Assembly (NCBI GenBank): GCA_003153655.1
Contig: PMAK01000233.1
Coordinates: 1-9,069, forward strand
DNA from: Phycisphaerales bacterium
Lineage (GTDB): Bacteria > Planctomycetota > Phycisphaerae > Tepidisphaerales > Tepidisphaeraceae
Direction of reading: 5' to 3'
DNA: 9,069 nt
The notes beneath the pieces were generated by a model that saw nothing but the letters and a program-made list of their open reading frames with translations, was not told where the DNA came from and made no database searches. Within the stretch, counting starts at the first letter, position 1; every line of letters starts with the position of its first letter. A program made the translations under genes and the position numbers. Positions 1 to 5,673 of the stretch are shown one piece after another.

Positions 1-122
1 GACAGGCTCTGCTTGGTGATGCGCAGGATAGCCAGCAGGTCGGACACGGTCATGCCAGGACTGTGGCCGACGAAGTGCAGCACGCGGTGATGCGCGCGGC
101 CGAAGCCCAGCTCCTCCAGGAC
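1..122 (-). other. MarR-family winged-helix coding segment, probably foreign to the rest of the window
   Basis: Read on the minus strand this stretch encodes ELGFGRAHHRVLHFVG, two residues, then MTVSDLLAILRITKQSL. This is the helix-1-to-recognition-helix part of MarR-type transcriptional regulators, in which a GRAHHRVL stretch precedes the DNA-binding helices and ITKQSL begins the recognition helix. By eye the segment is richer in G+C than the propeller part beside it. The switch lies near 113-125, where both the propeller text (GLTNAADMVLE) and a MarR text (ADxVLEELG) can be read, so the exact breakpoint cannot be placed. The rest of the MarR gene would lie left of the window. Confidence 0.6.
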
Positions 123-455
123 CATGTCGGCGGCGTTGGTGAGGCCATTGGCCAGGGGCGTGCTGACTCTGGTGTTCGGGTCGTATTTGATGACCTGTCC
201 CGTGGTCACGGTTGAGTAAATGACATCACCGCTCGGATCGAAACTTAAGCTGTCAGGCGGGGCGATGGTATTCAGATAAGGTGTTACAGTATTCGTGACC
301 GTGTTTACCTGGGCAATCTCGCTGTACCCGTCGTTTTCTGTCGCGTAGAGAATCGTTGCTTGGGCACGGCTGACGACAAGCCAACCGATAAATAGTGCCA
401 GGACTGCGAAAAGGACCGATTTTTGTGTCACAGATGGATGTGTTCGATTTTTCAT
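1..455 (-). CDS. Secreted beta-propeller-like protein N-terminus, reading in frame into a MarR-like segment (partial, chimeric)
   Basis: The ATG at 455-453 has AGGAG five bases upstream, and the frame is open for 151 codons to the left edge. Residues 1-33 form a clear Sec signal peptide: basic start (KNR), hydrophobic core around VLFAVLALFIGWLVV, and an AQA cleavage site at 31-33. Residues 34 to about 113 have repeat-like strands such as ILYATENDG, PDSLSFDPSGDVIYS and GQVIKYDPNT, as in SMP-30/YVTN-type beta-propellers of exported planctomycete proteins. From about residue 114 the protein changes character. ELGFGRAHHRVLHFVG followed by MTVSDLLAILRITKQSL matches the winged-helix core of MarR regulators, best known to me from alphaproteobacteria. 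A MarR domain behind a signal peptide makes no functional sense, so I read the left ~120 bases as foreign: assembly chimera or recombination. The start and signal peptide are certain; the fusion as a real protein is doubtful. Confidence 0.7.
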   Translation of the reverse strand, partial: MKNRTHPSVTQKSVLFAVLALFIGWLVVSRAQATILYATENDGYSEIAQVNTVTNTVTPYLNTIAPPDSLSFDPSGDVIYSTVTTGQVIKYDPNTRVSTPLANGLTNAADMVLEELGFGRAHHRVLHFVGHSPGMTVSDLLAILRITKQSL

Positions 456-573
456 AGTCGCTCCTGATTCGATCTGTCGCCGTCACAAATCAGCAAGCCA
501 ATTCCGTGACGGGCGAATTCCTTCTTAAAAAACATTGATAGTTCGGACAGGCAATTACATTCGCCCGTGAAGG

Positions 574-608
574 CGGCAGGACGGAGGCCACGCGGCCTCG
601 TCCTGCCG
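574..608 (-). terminator. Strong hairpin just downstream of the 32-aa gene
   Basis: Arms at 575-589 and 594-607 pair over about 14 base pairs with a single bulged base and a four-base loop (ACGC); an extra C-G pair at 574/608 closes it. It begins about ten bases after the minus-strand stop codon at 619. There is no T tract after it on the minus strand, so it is not a canonical intrinsic terminator. It may end the transcript with other factors or protect a 3' end. Confidence 0.45.
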
Positions 609-618
609 GAGTCCGGAC

Positions 619-717
619 TCACGCGTTTCGCCGCTGGCGGCGGAGAGCCATGCTGCAGATGAGCAAGGCCACGCCGATCGCGGGAATTGCGATTATGGAT
701 AATTTTTTCGAAATCAT
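619..717 (-). CDS. 32-aa single-span peptide resembling a free-standing PEP-CTERM tail
   Basis: ATG at 717-715, TGA at 621-619. AAAGGA lies about six bases upstream of the ATG, so translation is credible. The peptide starts MISKKLS, has one hydrophobic helix (about residues 7-24, IIAIPAIGVALLICSMAL) and ends LRRQRRNA. Those last eight residues are identical to the C-terminus of the PEP-CTERM protein at 1744-2727, and the DNA underneath is also similar. It has no PEP motif and no extracellular domain, so it cannot be an ordinary exosortase substrate. It could be a decayed 3' end of a PEP-CTERM gene that kept a start codon, or a real small membrane peptide in the same transcription unit as the genes around it (58 bases after the stop of the gene at 776-1678). 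I do not know a named family for it. Confidence 0.55.
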   Translation of the reverse strand: MISKKLSIIAIPAIGVALLICSMALRRQRRNA

Positions 718-775
718 TTCATTTCCTTTCGGGGTCTGAAGAATCGGTATCGTTAAAGGACCTCACAGCGCGGAG

Positions 776-1678
776 TTATGCGGCGAAGGATTTTTCGCTC
801 GCACGGCGGCGGCGGCGTGACAACAGGCCCATGGTGCCGACGCACAGCAGCCCCAGCGATGTAGGTTCCGGGACTGTCGTGTAACCGACGGTGAACCCGA
901 TGCCGTCGCCGGGAATCTGATTCACATCGAAGGAAAGGGTGCCACCGCCGCCGGTCCCGGTGTTGTTTAGAATGGAGGAGCTTGGTTGCCACAGGGCCCA
1001 GCCGGTGTTCAACGGGTCGCCGTCACCCGCGGAGGAGAAAGTCTCGGGACCAACAACCCCATAGAGCGTCGTTGAGCTGGGGCCGGCAGGATAGTAGGCG
1101 GAGTAGGGGAATTGGTATTCGCCGACAAGGTTGCCGGCCTGTGAGACCGTCGCGGTTGTGCCGACGGCGAGACCGTCGACCACAAAATAGAGATCGGCAG
1201 GGTTGGGAGCGCCGCTCAGGAACGTAAAGTTGAATTGGTACGTCTCGTTTGATGGCACGCTGTTGTAGACGTCAAAGCGCTGGGTATCGGTTCCCCAGGT
1301 AAAGCTCCCGTAGTGGGCGTTTTCGACCGCGTTGTTGGTCGTCTCGTTGTAGGCGTTGAGTTGGTCGAAGTAAGTAGCGCCCAGAGGGGAGGGGTTCGGG
1401 TTGCTCATCGTCACCTCCACGTTGCCGTAGCCGGGCAGGGAGTAAACCCCCGGCCCGTCGTTGCCGGCGCCGGGGAGCGAGCCGGAAGGGGGAACGACCA
1501 AATAGGTGAGGGAAGTCTGGGCATTGACGGAGCGTGCCGTGAGCAGTGGAATTGCGGCCGCGGCGGCGTAAAAGAGTCGGATCGAAATATTCTCGAGGCG
1601 ACTTCGGATGCGTCCGGAGTCGATTGCAGAATCACCGTGAGAAGACGCTGTCAGTTTGGTTTGGGTCGAAGCGAGCAT
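776..1678 (-). CDS. PEP-CTERM sorting domain-containing protein (300 aa)
   Basis: The ATG at 1678 is preceded by GGAG with a five-base spacer. There is an unusually long polar n-region (about residues 1-34) before the hydrophobic stretch FYAAAAAIPLLT and a probable signal peptidase site after VNA at 51-53. The mature part (54-268) is rich in Asn, Thr, Ser, Gly and aromatic residues and looks all-beta; I recognise no catalytic motif or named domain. The C-terminus is a textbook PEP-CTERM signal: VPEP at 269-272, hydrophobic TSLGLLCVGTMGLLS, then five arginines. Nine residues (ASEKSFAA preceded by the last Arg) trail the arginine cluster, more than usual. In the family's known pathway, exosortase cleaves near the PEP motif and the protein is delivered to the envelope or exopolysaccharide. 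It lies 65 bases after the upstream PEP-CTERM gene, so co-transcription is likely. Specific function unknown. Confidence 0.9.
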   Translation of the reverse strand: MLASTQTKLTASSHGDSAIDSGRIRSRLENISIRLFYAAAAAIPLLTARSVNAQTSLTYLVVPPSGSLPGAGNDGPGVYSLPGYGNVEVTMSNPNPSPLGATYFDQLNAYNETTNNAVENAHYGSFTWGTDTQRFDVYNSVPSNETYQFNFTFLSGAPNPADLYFVVDGLAVGTTATVSQAGNLVGEYQFPYSAYYPAGPSSTTLYGVVGPETFSSAGDGDPLNTGWALWQPSSSILNNTGTGGGGTLSFDVNQIPGDGIGFTVGYTTVPEPTSLGLLCVGTMGLLSRRRRRASEKSFAA

Positions 1679-1743
1679 GTTGTCTCCAATTTCGGGGGTT
1701 GAAAATCATTTTTTCTGATCACGCGGGGCCCGTCCGGCAGCGT

Positions 1744-2727
1744 TCAAGCGTTTCGCCGTTGACGGCGGAGGAAGAACATGCTGGCAGCCAGCAGCGGTAA
1801 CGCGACCGGCTCGGGAACGGTGTTGTTGTAGTAGAGAGAAAACGCAAGGTCTTCCGAAGGCGCTCCTACGCCCGTCGTCCCAAACCCGTCGATGGAAGGG
1901 GTATTGCTGTAGAACAGTGGTGTCATATTCGTTTCAATCAGACTCTGCGGAGGCGGGACCGCCGGCAGGTATGTGATGTTTCCGGTCACAGCGTCATCCA
2001 TGTAGTGATACACCGGCTGCCCAACATCATTGACGCCGAGGTTCGCATCGCCCGGAGGAGCGGCGTAGGGATCGGGAATCGTGTAATCACGATTGTGCCA
2101 TCCCCATTGAACAGGCACGGTGCCCGGCGTATCCAGAGCGACGATTTTCAGCCAGTAAGTCGTGCCGGCTTGTTCAGGGAATGGATTCGCCAGCTCGGCG
2201 TTATATTCGTAAAGTGGCCCGTCGGGGCCGCCGGCAACCGAGGGCACCGCCGTTTCGCTGAAGGTTCCGGAAGCCGGGGCGAGCGGCGGCGTGGGGTTAA
2301 GATTGACGACCTGTGCACTCAACGAATGGCCCGGCTCGCTGAAACCTGAAGCCGACGTGGCCGGAACATTCGTTTCGAACGAGATGAGGAATTGCTGAAC
2401 TTGGCCGGGCGGGGCAGTGCTGGGGAGATACGAACCCCACCATTGGACATCGACGATGGGGCTTGTGACGTTGTCGGAAAAATCGTCCGCTGCGAACGTG
2501 CCGCTATAGCCCCCTGTTGCGGAACTTAGGGTGGCGGTGCTGAGTTCGTCGTGCCCGGGAAACAGGGAGGCCGGATTGGTCTGCGTGTCGCCCAGCGGCA
2601 ACTGCTGGAACTTCAGCACTTCGCCCGGCAGCGGACCGGCCGAAGCGGACGACCCGATGCCAAGAGATGATAAAAGTCCAATTGTCATAATTCCAATCGA
2701 ACGATTTTGAAACGTATCGCGTGTCAT
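1744..2727 (-). CDS. PEP-CTERM sorting domain-containing protein (327 aa) with ADDF/QWWGSY motifs
   Basis: The start is fixed by a perfect AGGAGGT four bases upstream of the ATG. Residues 1-30 are a signal peptide ending in SASA, with hydrophobic core IGIMTIGLLSSLGIG. The mature protein carries ADDF (80-83), QWWGSY (95-100) and later YWLKIVAL and QWGWHNRDY (about 190-215). This pattern is common in planctomycete exported proteins of unknown function; I believe it corresponds to a Pfam DUF (DUF7901) but cannot confirm that here. The sorting signal is VPEP at 304-307, a hydrophobic run VALPLLAASMFF, then LRRQRRNA. It is the first of the minus-strand PEP-CTERM genes and follows the receiver-like gene by 95 bases. 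It has no recognisable enzyme motif; a structural or binding role at the cell surface is likely but inferred. Confidence 0.9.
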   Translation of the reverse strand: MTRDTFQNRSIGIMTIGLLSSLGIGSSASAGPLPGEVLKFQQLPLGDTQTNPASLFPGHDELSTATLSSATGGYSGTFAADDFSDNVTSPIVDVQWWGSYLPSTAPPGQVQQFLISFETNVPATSASGFSEPGHSLSAQVVNLNPTPPLAPASGTFSETAVPSVAGGPDGPLYEYNAELANPFPEQAGTTYWLKIVALDTPGTVPVQWGWHNRDYTIPDPYAAPPGDANLGVNDVGQPVYHYMDDAVTGNITYLPAVPPPQSLIETNMTPLFYSNTPSIDGFGTTGVGAPSEDLAFSLYYNNTVPEPVALPLLAASMFFLRRQRRNA

Positions 2728-2731
2728 GGGA

Positions 2732-2738
2732 ACCTCCT
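2732..2738 (-). promoter_or_regulatory. Perfect Shine-Dalgarno site for the PEP-CTERM gene at 2727
   Basis: The minus strand reads AGGAGGT followed by four bases and the ATG. It is the strongest ribosome binding site seen in the window, and it fixes this start and suggests high expression of this protein. Confidence 0.8.
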
Positions 2739-2785
2739 ATATAAGATAGGGTTCTACGAGCATTGAAATTTTCGCTTCGAACATT

Positions 2786-2806
2786 GGCCCGCCACAATCA
2801 CGGGCC
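2786..2806 (-). terminator. Hairpin between the receiver-like gene and the PEP-CTERM gene
   Basis: GGCCCG (2786-2791) pairs with CGGGCC (2801-2806) across a nine-base loop, 16 bases after the minus-strand stop at 2823. There is no T run after it, so it may be a weak or factor-dependent terminator or an mRNA processing structure in the leader of the next gene. Confidence 0.3.
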
Positions 2807-2822
2807 GAGTCACTTCAAAGGT

Positions 2823-3281
2823 TTAGCTGGCATCCATTTTCACCTCCCGCGGGGGGTCAAAGGTTTTCACCTCAACTGAGCGCGATGGCGGACCCAGGAT
2901 TGACGACAGCACCACGCCCAGGCGGTGCTGAGCCTCATGGGCGCAGATGTACAAAGCGCCGGCCCGGCGCAGGACGGATTCCGTCGATGGGTCGTGGACT
3001 TCGGAGATGGCAATCACGACCGGGAGTCCGGCGCTCAGAAGGCGGCCGATGAGTTTCGTGGCTCGATTGACGGCGTCGTTTGCGCCAGCCCACACTACAA
3101 CGGCGCGAGCGCCCGTTCGCAGAATTGAACGGAACTGATCTGGGAACGGCCCCTCGGGTACGAACCGCCAGCAAAAGCCCGGCGGCGCGGGTAGAGCATC
3201 GATCTGGTTCCAGAGAGGATCCCCGCCGTACGGCTCATTGCCTACAACGGTCATGACGATTACGGATGTTTTGCTAGTCAC
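2823..3281 (-). CDS. Receiver-like (pseudo-receiver) protein, 152 aa, lacking the phospho-acceptor Asp
   Basis: I chose GTG at 3281-3279 because GGAG lies six bases upstream. The frame is open back to a TTG at 3368, but that has no good ribosome binding site and adds a basic, unstructured stretch. From GTG, residues alternate strand and helix: SVIVMTVV (6-13), AVVVWAG (60-66), LPVVIAIS (86-93) and ALYIC (109-113), with helices between and after. This is the order of a CheY-type receiver or similar Rossmann-like domain. The Asp expected after the third strand is replaced by WAG, and no Lys follows the fifth strand, so phosphorylation in the usual way is unlikely. The tail (131-152) is charged and probably disordered. 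Its place between a sigma-54 activator and PEP-CTERM genes suggests a regulatory partner; that role is inference. It could equally be an unrelated small alpha/beta protein. Confidence 0.7.
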   Translation of the reverse strand: MTSKTSVIVMTVVGNEPYGGDPLWNQIDALPAPPGFCWRFVPEGPFPDQFRSILRTGARAVVVWAGANDAVNRATKLIGRLLSAGLPVVIAISEVHDPSTESVLRRAGALYICAHEAQHRLGVVLSSILGPPSRSVEVKTFDPPREVKMDAS

Positions 3282-3352
3282 GATGTTCTCCGATCGGAAG
3301 AATCCGGCGGCTCGACGCAGGGACGTCTTGAAGCTGCCGGGTGCGTTGAGAT

Positions 3353-3538
3353 TCAGGCGGCCTTGCAATGTGGGCGCCTCGGTTCAGAAGCGGCACGAGC
3401 GAGCCGGTGATAGCCGTCTGCTTCGCGCGAGCGTGTAATTTTGAAGATGTCGTGGCGGATTTTGAGCGCGACTGTTCGATCGCCGTTCAGTTCCGCGGCT
3501 CCCAACAGGGTTTCCAATATGGCTTGCTGCTTGCTCAT
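3353..3538 (-). CDS. Hypothetical protein, 61 aa
   Basis: ATG at 3538-3536 with GGAG six bases upstream. In-frame ATGs further upstream, such as the one five codons before, lack such a site. The protein is MSKQQAILETLLGAAELNGD, then a basic region ending RRPHCKAA. The first 36 residues look helical and resemble the small helical proteins often encoded beside regulators, but I recognise no family. It is followed after 71 bases by the receiver-like gene in the same direction, so the two are probably co-transcribed. If the downstream gene really started at the TTG at 3368, the two would overlap by 16 bases. Real gene likely; function unknown. Confidence 0.55.
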   Translation of the reverse strand: MSKQQAILETLLGAAELNGDRTVALKIRHDIFKITRSREADGYHRLARAASEPRRPHCKAA

Positions 3539-3579
3539 GACTTTCTCCATTCCAAAAAAAGGACGATCTGCTTTGTTCA

Positions 3580-3595
3580 GCCGGCACGCGCCGGC
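3580..3595 (-). promoter_or_regulatory. GCCGGC hairpin in the leader of the 61-aa gene
   Basis: GCCGGC-ACGC-GCCGGC on the plus strand folds as a 6-bp all-GC stem with a four-base loop on either strand. On the minus strand it precedes the ATG at 3538 by about 40 bases, and seven T follow about 19 bases after the stem. The T run is too far away for a standard terminator, so an attenuator is only a possibility. Confidence 0.3.
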
Positions 3596-3743
3596 AAAAC
3601 ATGGCATTTCGAATTCGCCCGTTACCCTGCGCATTTTTCGCTGCGCGGATAAACCGCAATGGACGATCGTGCTTTCATTACGCAACGACTGATTCCATCA
3701 AAGCGAACGGCGCGCCCAACGCCGTTGGGGCGATTTATTTCCT

Positions 3744-3758
3744 GCAATCAGTGTGCGG
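3744..3758 (-). promoter_or_regulatory. Weak sigma-54 (-24/-12) promoter-like site
   Basis: The minus strand reads CCGCACACTGATTGC. Against the sigma-54 consensus TGGCACG-N4-TTGC it matches GCAC in the -24 part and TTGC in the -12 part with the correct spacing. However, the invariant GG at -24 is CG, which normally weakens activity strongly. It points toward the 61-aa and receiver-like genes and starts about 200 bases upstream of the first ATG. Suggestive only because a sigma-54 activator lies next door. Confidence 0.2.
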
Positions 3759-3907
3759 CTGCGGAGTTGTGACGGAATTGAGCTGCGGGCGCCAATGGGT
3801 GAAGAACTCGTGCGTTTGGAATGTTTTGTTCAACACATTCGCGTAGCGCCGAGCGCGCGAAAGCAGTTAAGTGTCGCTGGTACGCAATGCACCACTTGGC
3901 ACGTTGT

Positions 3908-3924
3908 GTTCCATCGCGTGGAAC
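3908..3924 (-). terminator. 6-bp inverted repeat downstream of the sigma-54 activator
   Basis: GTTCCA and TGGAAC flank a five-base loop (TCGCG), about 43 bases after the stop codon of the activator on the minus strand. There is no T tract, so this is a weak candidate for the end of that transcript. Confidence 0.2.
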
Positions 3925-3967
3925 GGGGACGGCGTCTTTCTTTTGGGTTGAGTCGTCGCGAAGAAAA

Positions 3968-4915
3968 TCAATGCACGAGTGATCTCAGCCCATGGCGGTG
4001 AATCAGACGGCTGAGCCGATGGCGCTCGACTTGCAGGGCGAGGGCCGTGTGGGATTGGTTACCGCCGTTGGCTCGGAGGGCGGACGCGATTACCTGGCGT
4101 TCTGATTCAGCGAGCGAGATAGTTGTCTTGGCGAGCGTGGCGTCGGGTTCGGCAGACCGAGTTGCGACCTCCGACGGAAGATCTTCGACCGTCAGTGTCG
4201 CATTTTGAGTTAGAGCGCAGGCGCGCTCCAGCACGTTACGCAGTTCGCGGACATTGCCGGGCCAGTCGTATTCGGTCAATCGCTTCATGGCGGCGGGCGC
4301 GAGTTTGTGGGGCGGCTCGTCATAGGTTCGGGCCATGTCACGAAGGAATTGCTCGGCAAGGAGCGGGATATCCTCTTTGCGACTTCGAAGCGGCGGGATC
4401 TCCAGGGCCACAACATTGAGACGGAAATATAAGTCGACTCGAAAAGTGTTCAGCCGGACCATTTCCGCCAAAGGACGATGCGTTGCCGCGACGATGCGCA
4501 CATTGATGGGGATTGCGCGGAAGGTTCCGAGTGGGACGACTGCGCGTTCCTGCAGGCAGCGGAGCAATCGGGCCTGGGCTTCGGGCAAAAGCTCGCCGAT
4601 TTCGTCGAGAAAAATGGTTCCGCCGTCAGCGGCGCGGAAGAATCCCATGGTATTGCATGCGGCGCCGGTAAATGCACCTCGGACGTGGCCGAAAAGTTGG
4701 GATTCGAGCATTGAGTCGCGGAGGGTAGAACAATCTACGGGGACAAACGGCCCGGTGGCACGGCGGCTGGAGAGATGGATTTGCCGGGCGAGCAACTCCT
4801 TGCCGGTACCAGTCTCACCGCGAATGAGCACGCTGCTCTCCCGGCGTCCGACGGCAACAGCCAGTTCGCGCAGCCGCCGCATGGTCGGATGCTCTCCCAC
4901 CATCGGAGTTTGCAT
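3968..4915 (-). CDS. Sigma-54-dependent transcriptional activator without N-terminal sensor domain (PspF-like, 315 aa)
   Basis: The ATG at 4915-4913 is chosen because GGGAG sits six bases upstream; the TTG five codons earlier overlaps that site. The AAA+ domain begins almost at residue 1. Walker A is GETGTGKE (33-40), the sigma-54 contact loop GAFTGA (80-85), Walker B GGTIFLDEIGELLP (98-111), sensor-I region VRIVAATHR (139-147), arginine-finger region FRVDLYFRL (158-166) and WPGNVREL (218-225). The C-terminus has a Fis-type helix-turn-helix (about 280-311). All motifs needed to remodel sigma-54 RNA polymerase are intact. There is no receiver, GAF or PAS domain, the layout of PspF, which is controlled by a separate protein. 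Sigma-54 activators (PrsR type) are known to control PEP-CTERM genes in some proteobacteria, so control of the neighbouring PEP-CTERM genes is a reasonable inference. An A+T-rich stretch at about 4980-5030 probably holds its promoter. Confidence 0.93.
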   Translation of the reverse strand: MQTPMVGEHPTMRRLRELAVAVGRRESSVLIRGETGTGKELLARQIHLSSRRATGPFVPVDCSTLRDSMLESQLFGHVRGAFTGAACNTMGFFRAADGGTIFLDEIGELLPEAQARLLRCLQERAVVPLGTFRAIPINVRIVAATHRPLAEMVRLNTFRVDLYFRLNVVALEIPPLRSRKEDIPLLAEQFLRDMARTYDEPPHKLAPAAMKRLTEYDWPGNVRELRNVLERACALTQNATLTVEDLPSEVATRSAEPDATLAKTTISLAESERQVIASALRANGGNQSHTALALQVERHRLSRLIHRHGLRSLVH

Positions 4916-5064
4916 GGCTTTCTCCCTCAACGCCCGCCATGGTACTCCCCAATAGGGGGCACTACGGCGAGTTGATCTGGAAAATTTTAATCAAAAGCAC
5001 GATTTAAGCTAGACAAATGTTAAGAGTTTGCGAGGGGTTTTTGAGCGTTTTACTAGCTGAGTTA

Positions 5065-5253
5065 TTACGCCCAGAAGGCCGGATTTCGCCATTTCCAATG
5101 GTCTGGCAGCCACTGGTGGATCTGGCTGATCGGCGTGGCCGGCAGGTTGGTCAGCAATTGCGTCAAGTAATGTTGCGGATTGATGCCGTGCCGGCGGCAG
5201 GTGCTGGTCAAGCTGCTGAGGATCGCCGCAGTGTGGCCACCAATATCGTTTCC
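5065..5253 (-). pseudogene. IS66-family transposase, C-terminal relic
   Basis: On the minus strand, 62 codons to a TAA at 5067-5065 read GNDIGGHTAAILSSL, then TCRRHGINPQHYLTQLL, TNLPATPISQIHQWLPDHW and KWRNPAFWA. The order 'GxDxGGxxAAILxSLxxTCxxHGxxPxxYL' is the signature C-terminal end of IS66 transposases (TnpC/ORF3). The rest of the approximately 500-residue transposase and the TnpA/TnpB partners are missing. The frame stays open upstream of 5253, but its text (PTKNSERVFLIVYK and similar) no longer looks like transposase. No IS66-type terminal inverted repeats were identified. The relic marks an old insertion, now reduced, between the minus-strand cluster and the plus-strand enzyme gene. 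Confidence 0.8.
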
Positions 5254-5280
5254 GGGTACGAGCCGCGCGATTTTATAAAC

Positions 5281-5311
5281 GATTAAGAAAACTCGCTCAG
5301 AGTTCTTAGTC
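5281..5311. repeat. Imperfect inverted repeat next to the IS66 relic
   Basis: GATTAAGAAAACTC (5281-5294) and GAGTTCTTAGTC (5300-5311) are reverse complements apart from one T/C mismatch and two extra A residues, with loop GCTCA. It lies about 28 bases beyond the recognisable transposase homology. It may be a remnant of an element end, or a terminator-like structure. No T run follows on either strand. Confidence 0.4.
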
Positions 5312-5673
5312 GGAAAGTGATTTCGGCCACTGAACCCACTGTCAGTCGCGCATCCCGCGCGTATGGCAGTGATGGCTTTCGGCGGCGCATCAAGCGGCTG
5401 GGCTGGGCAGGGGTCGGTGTCACATGTCCCGGGCCTCCGTGGAAATGATAAGACTAGACGCCGGGCTGCGCGATCGGTCTGCCGAAGTCATGCGCAAACC
5501 GCCCCAAACAGCCCGCTACGCAGGTGAAGGGGTGGTCCGAGGGAGAGAAAACTTTGACGGGCCGGGTTCTGGGCGTCATTCTATATAGCATCGCGGGCAA
5601 CGGTCGTCGGCAAAAATCCAACTGGAAAATCCCGGCTGATACCAATTCATTGGACAGCGGGGACCAAAAAAGC
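5312..5673. other. Non-coding stretch upstream of the Tat-exported enzyme gene
   Basis: No protein homology is recognisable on either strand. The frame of the downstream enzyme is open back to a GTG at 5524, but without a ribosome binding site and with residues unlike a Tat leader. TTGACG (near 5553) followed by TATATA (near 5581) is a loose promoter-like pair, but the spacing is about 22 bases, too long for a good sigma-70 promoter. This region probably holds the enzyme's promoter and 5' leader. Confidence 0.35.

Larger units (their letters stand above)
3539..3967. other. 429-bp gap without a recognisable gene
   Basis: This stretch separates the end of the sigma-54 activator from the start of the 61-aa gene. 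Frames are open in places on the plus strand, but none has a credible start or resembles a known protein. It contains the GCCGGC hairpin, a run of seven T on the minus strand (3554-3560), a 6-bp perfect inverted repeat near 3908-3924 and a weak sigma-54-like site near 3744-3758. It most likely holds the promoter and leader of the 61-aa/receiver-like unit and the 3' end of the activator transcript. Confidence 0.5.

Noticed and set aside
253..486. Minus-strand open frame of 77 codons
   Set aside because: It overlaps the signal peptide and propeller start at 455 in a different frame; the frame from 455 has the ribosome binding site, signal peptide and propeller text.
3282..3368. TTG start at 3368 for the receiver-like protein
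   Set aside because: No Shine-Dalgarno at that TTG, whereas GTG at 3281 has GGAG at ideal spacing and starts just before the first beta strand.
3897..3903. Perfect TGGCACG (-24 half of a sigma-54 promoter) on the plus strand
   Set aside because: The -12 half is not TTGC at the required spacing, and the site points into the 3' end of the activator with no plus-strand gene downstream.
4335..4955. Plus-strand open frame of 206 codons
   Set aside because: It mirrors the sigma-54 activator, whose Walker, GAFTGA and HTH motifs are all on the minus strand; the plus-strand text is Arg/Ser-rich and has no family resemblance.
5017..5286. Plus-strand open frame of 89 codons
   Set aside because: It is the antisense shadow of the IS66 transposase C-terminus on the minus strand.
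5524..5673. In-frame 50-codon N-terminal extension of the enzyme (GTG at 5524)
   Set aside because: No ribosome binding site, and it would bury the twin-arginine motif about 57 residues inside the protein.
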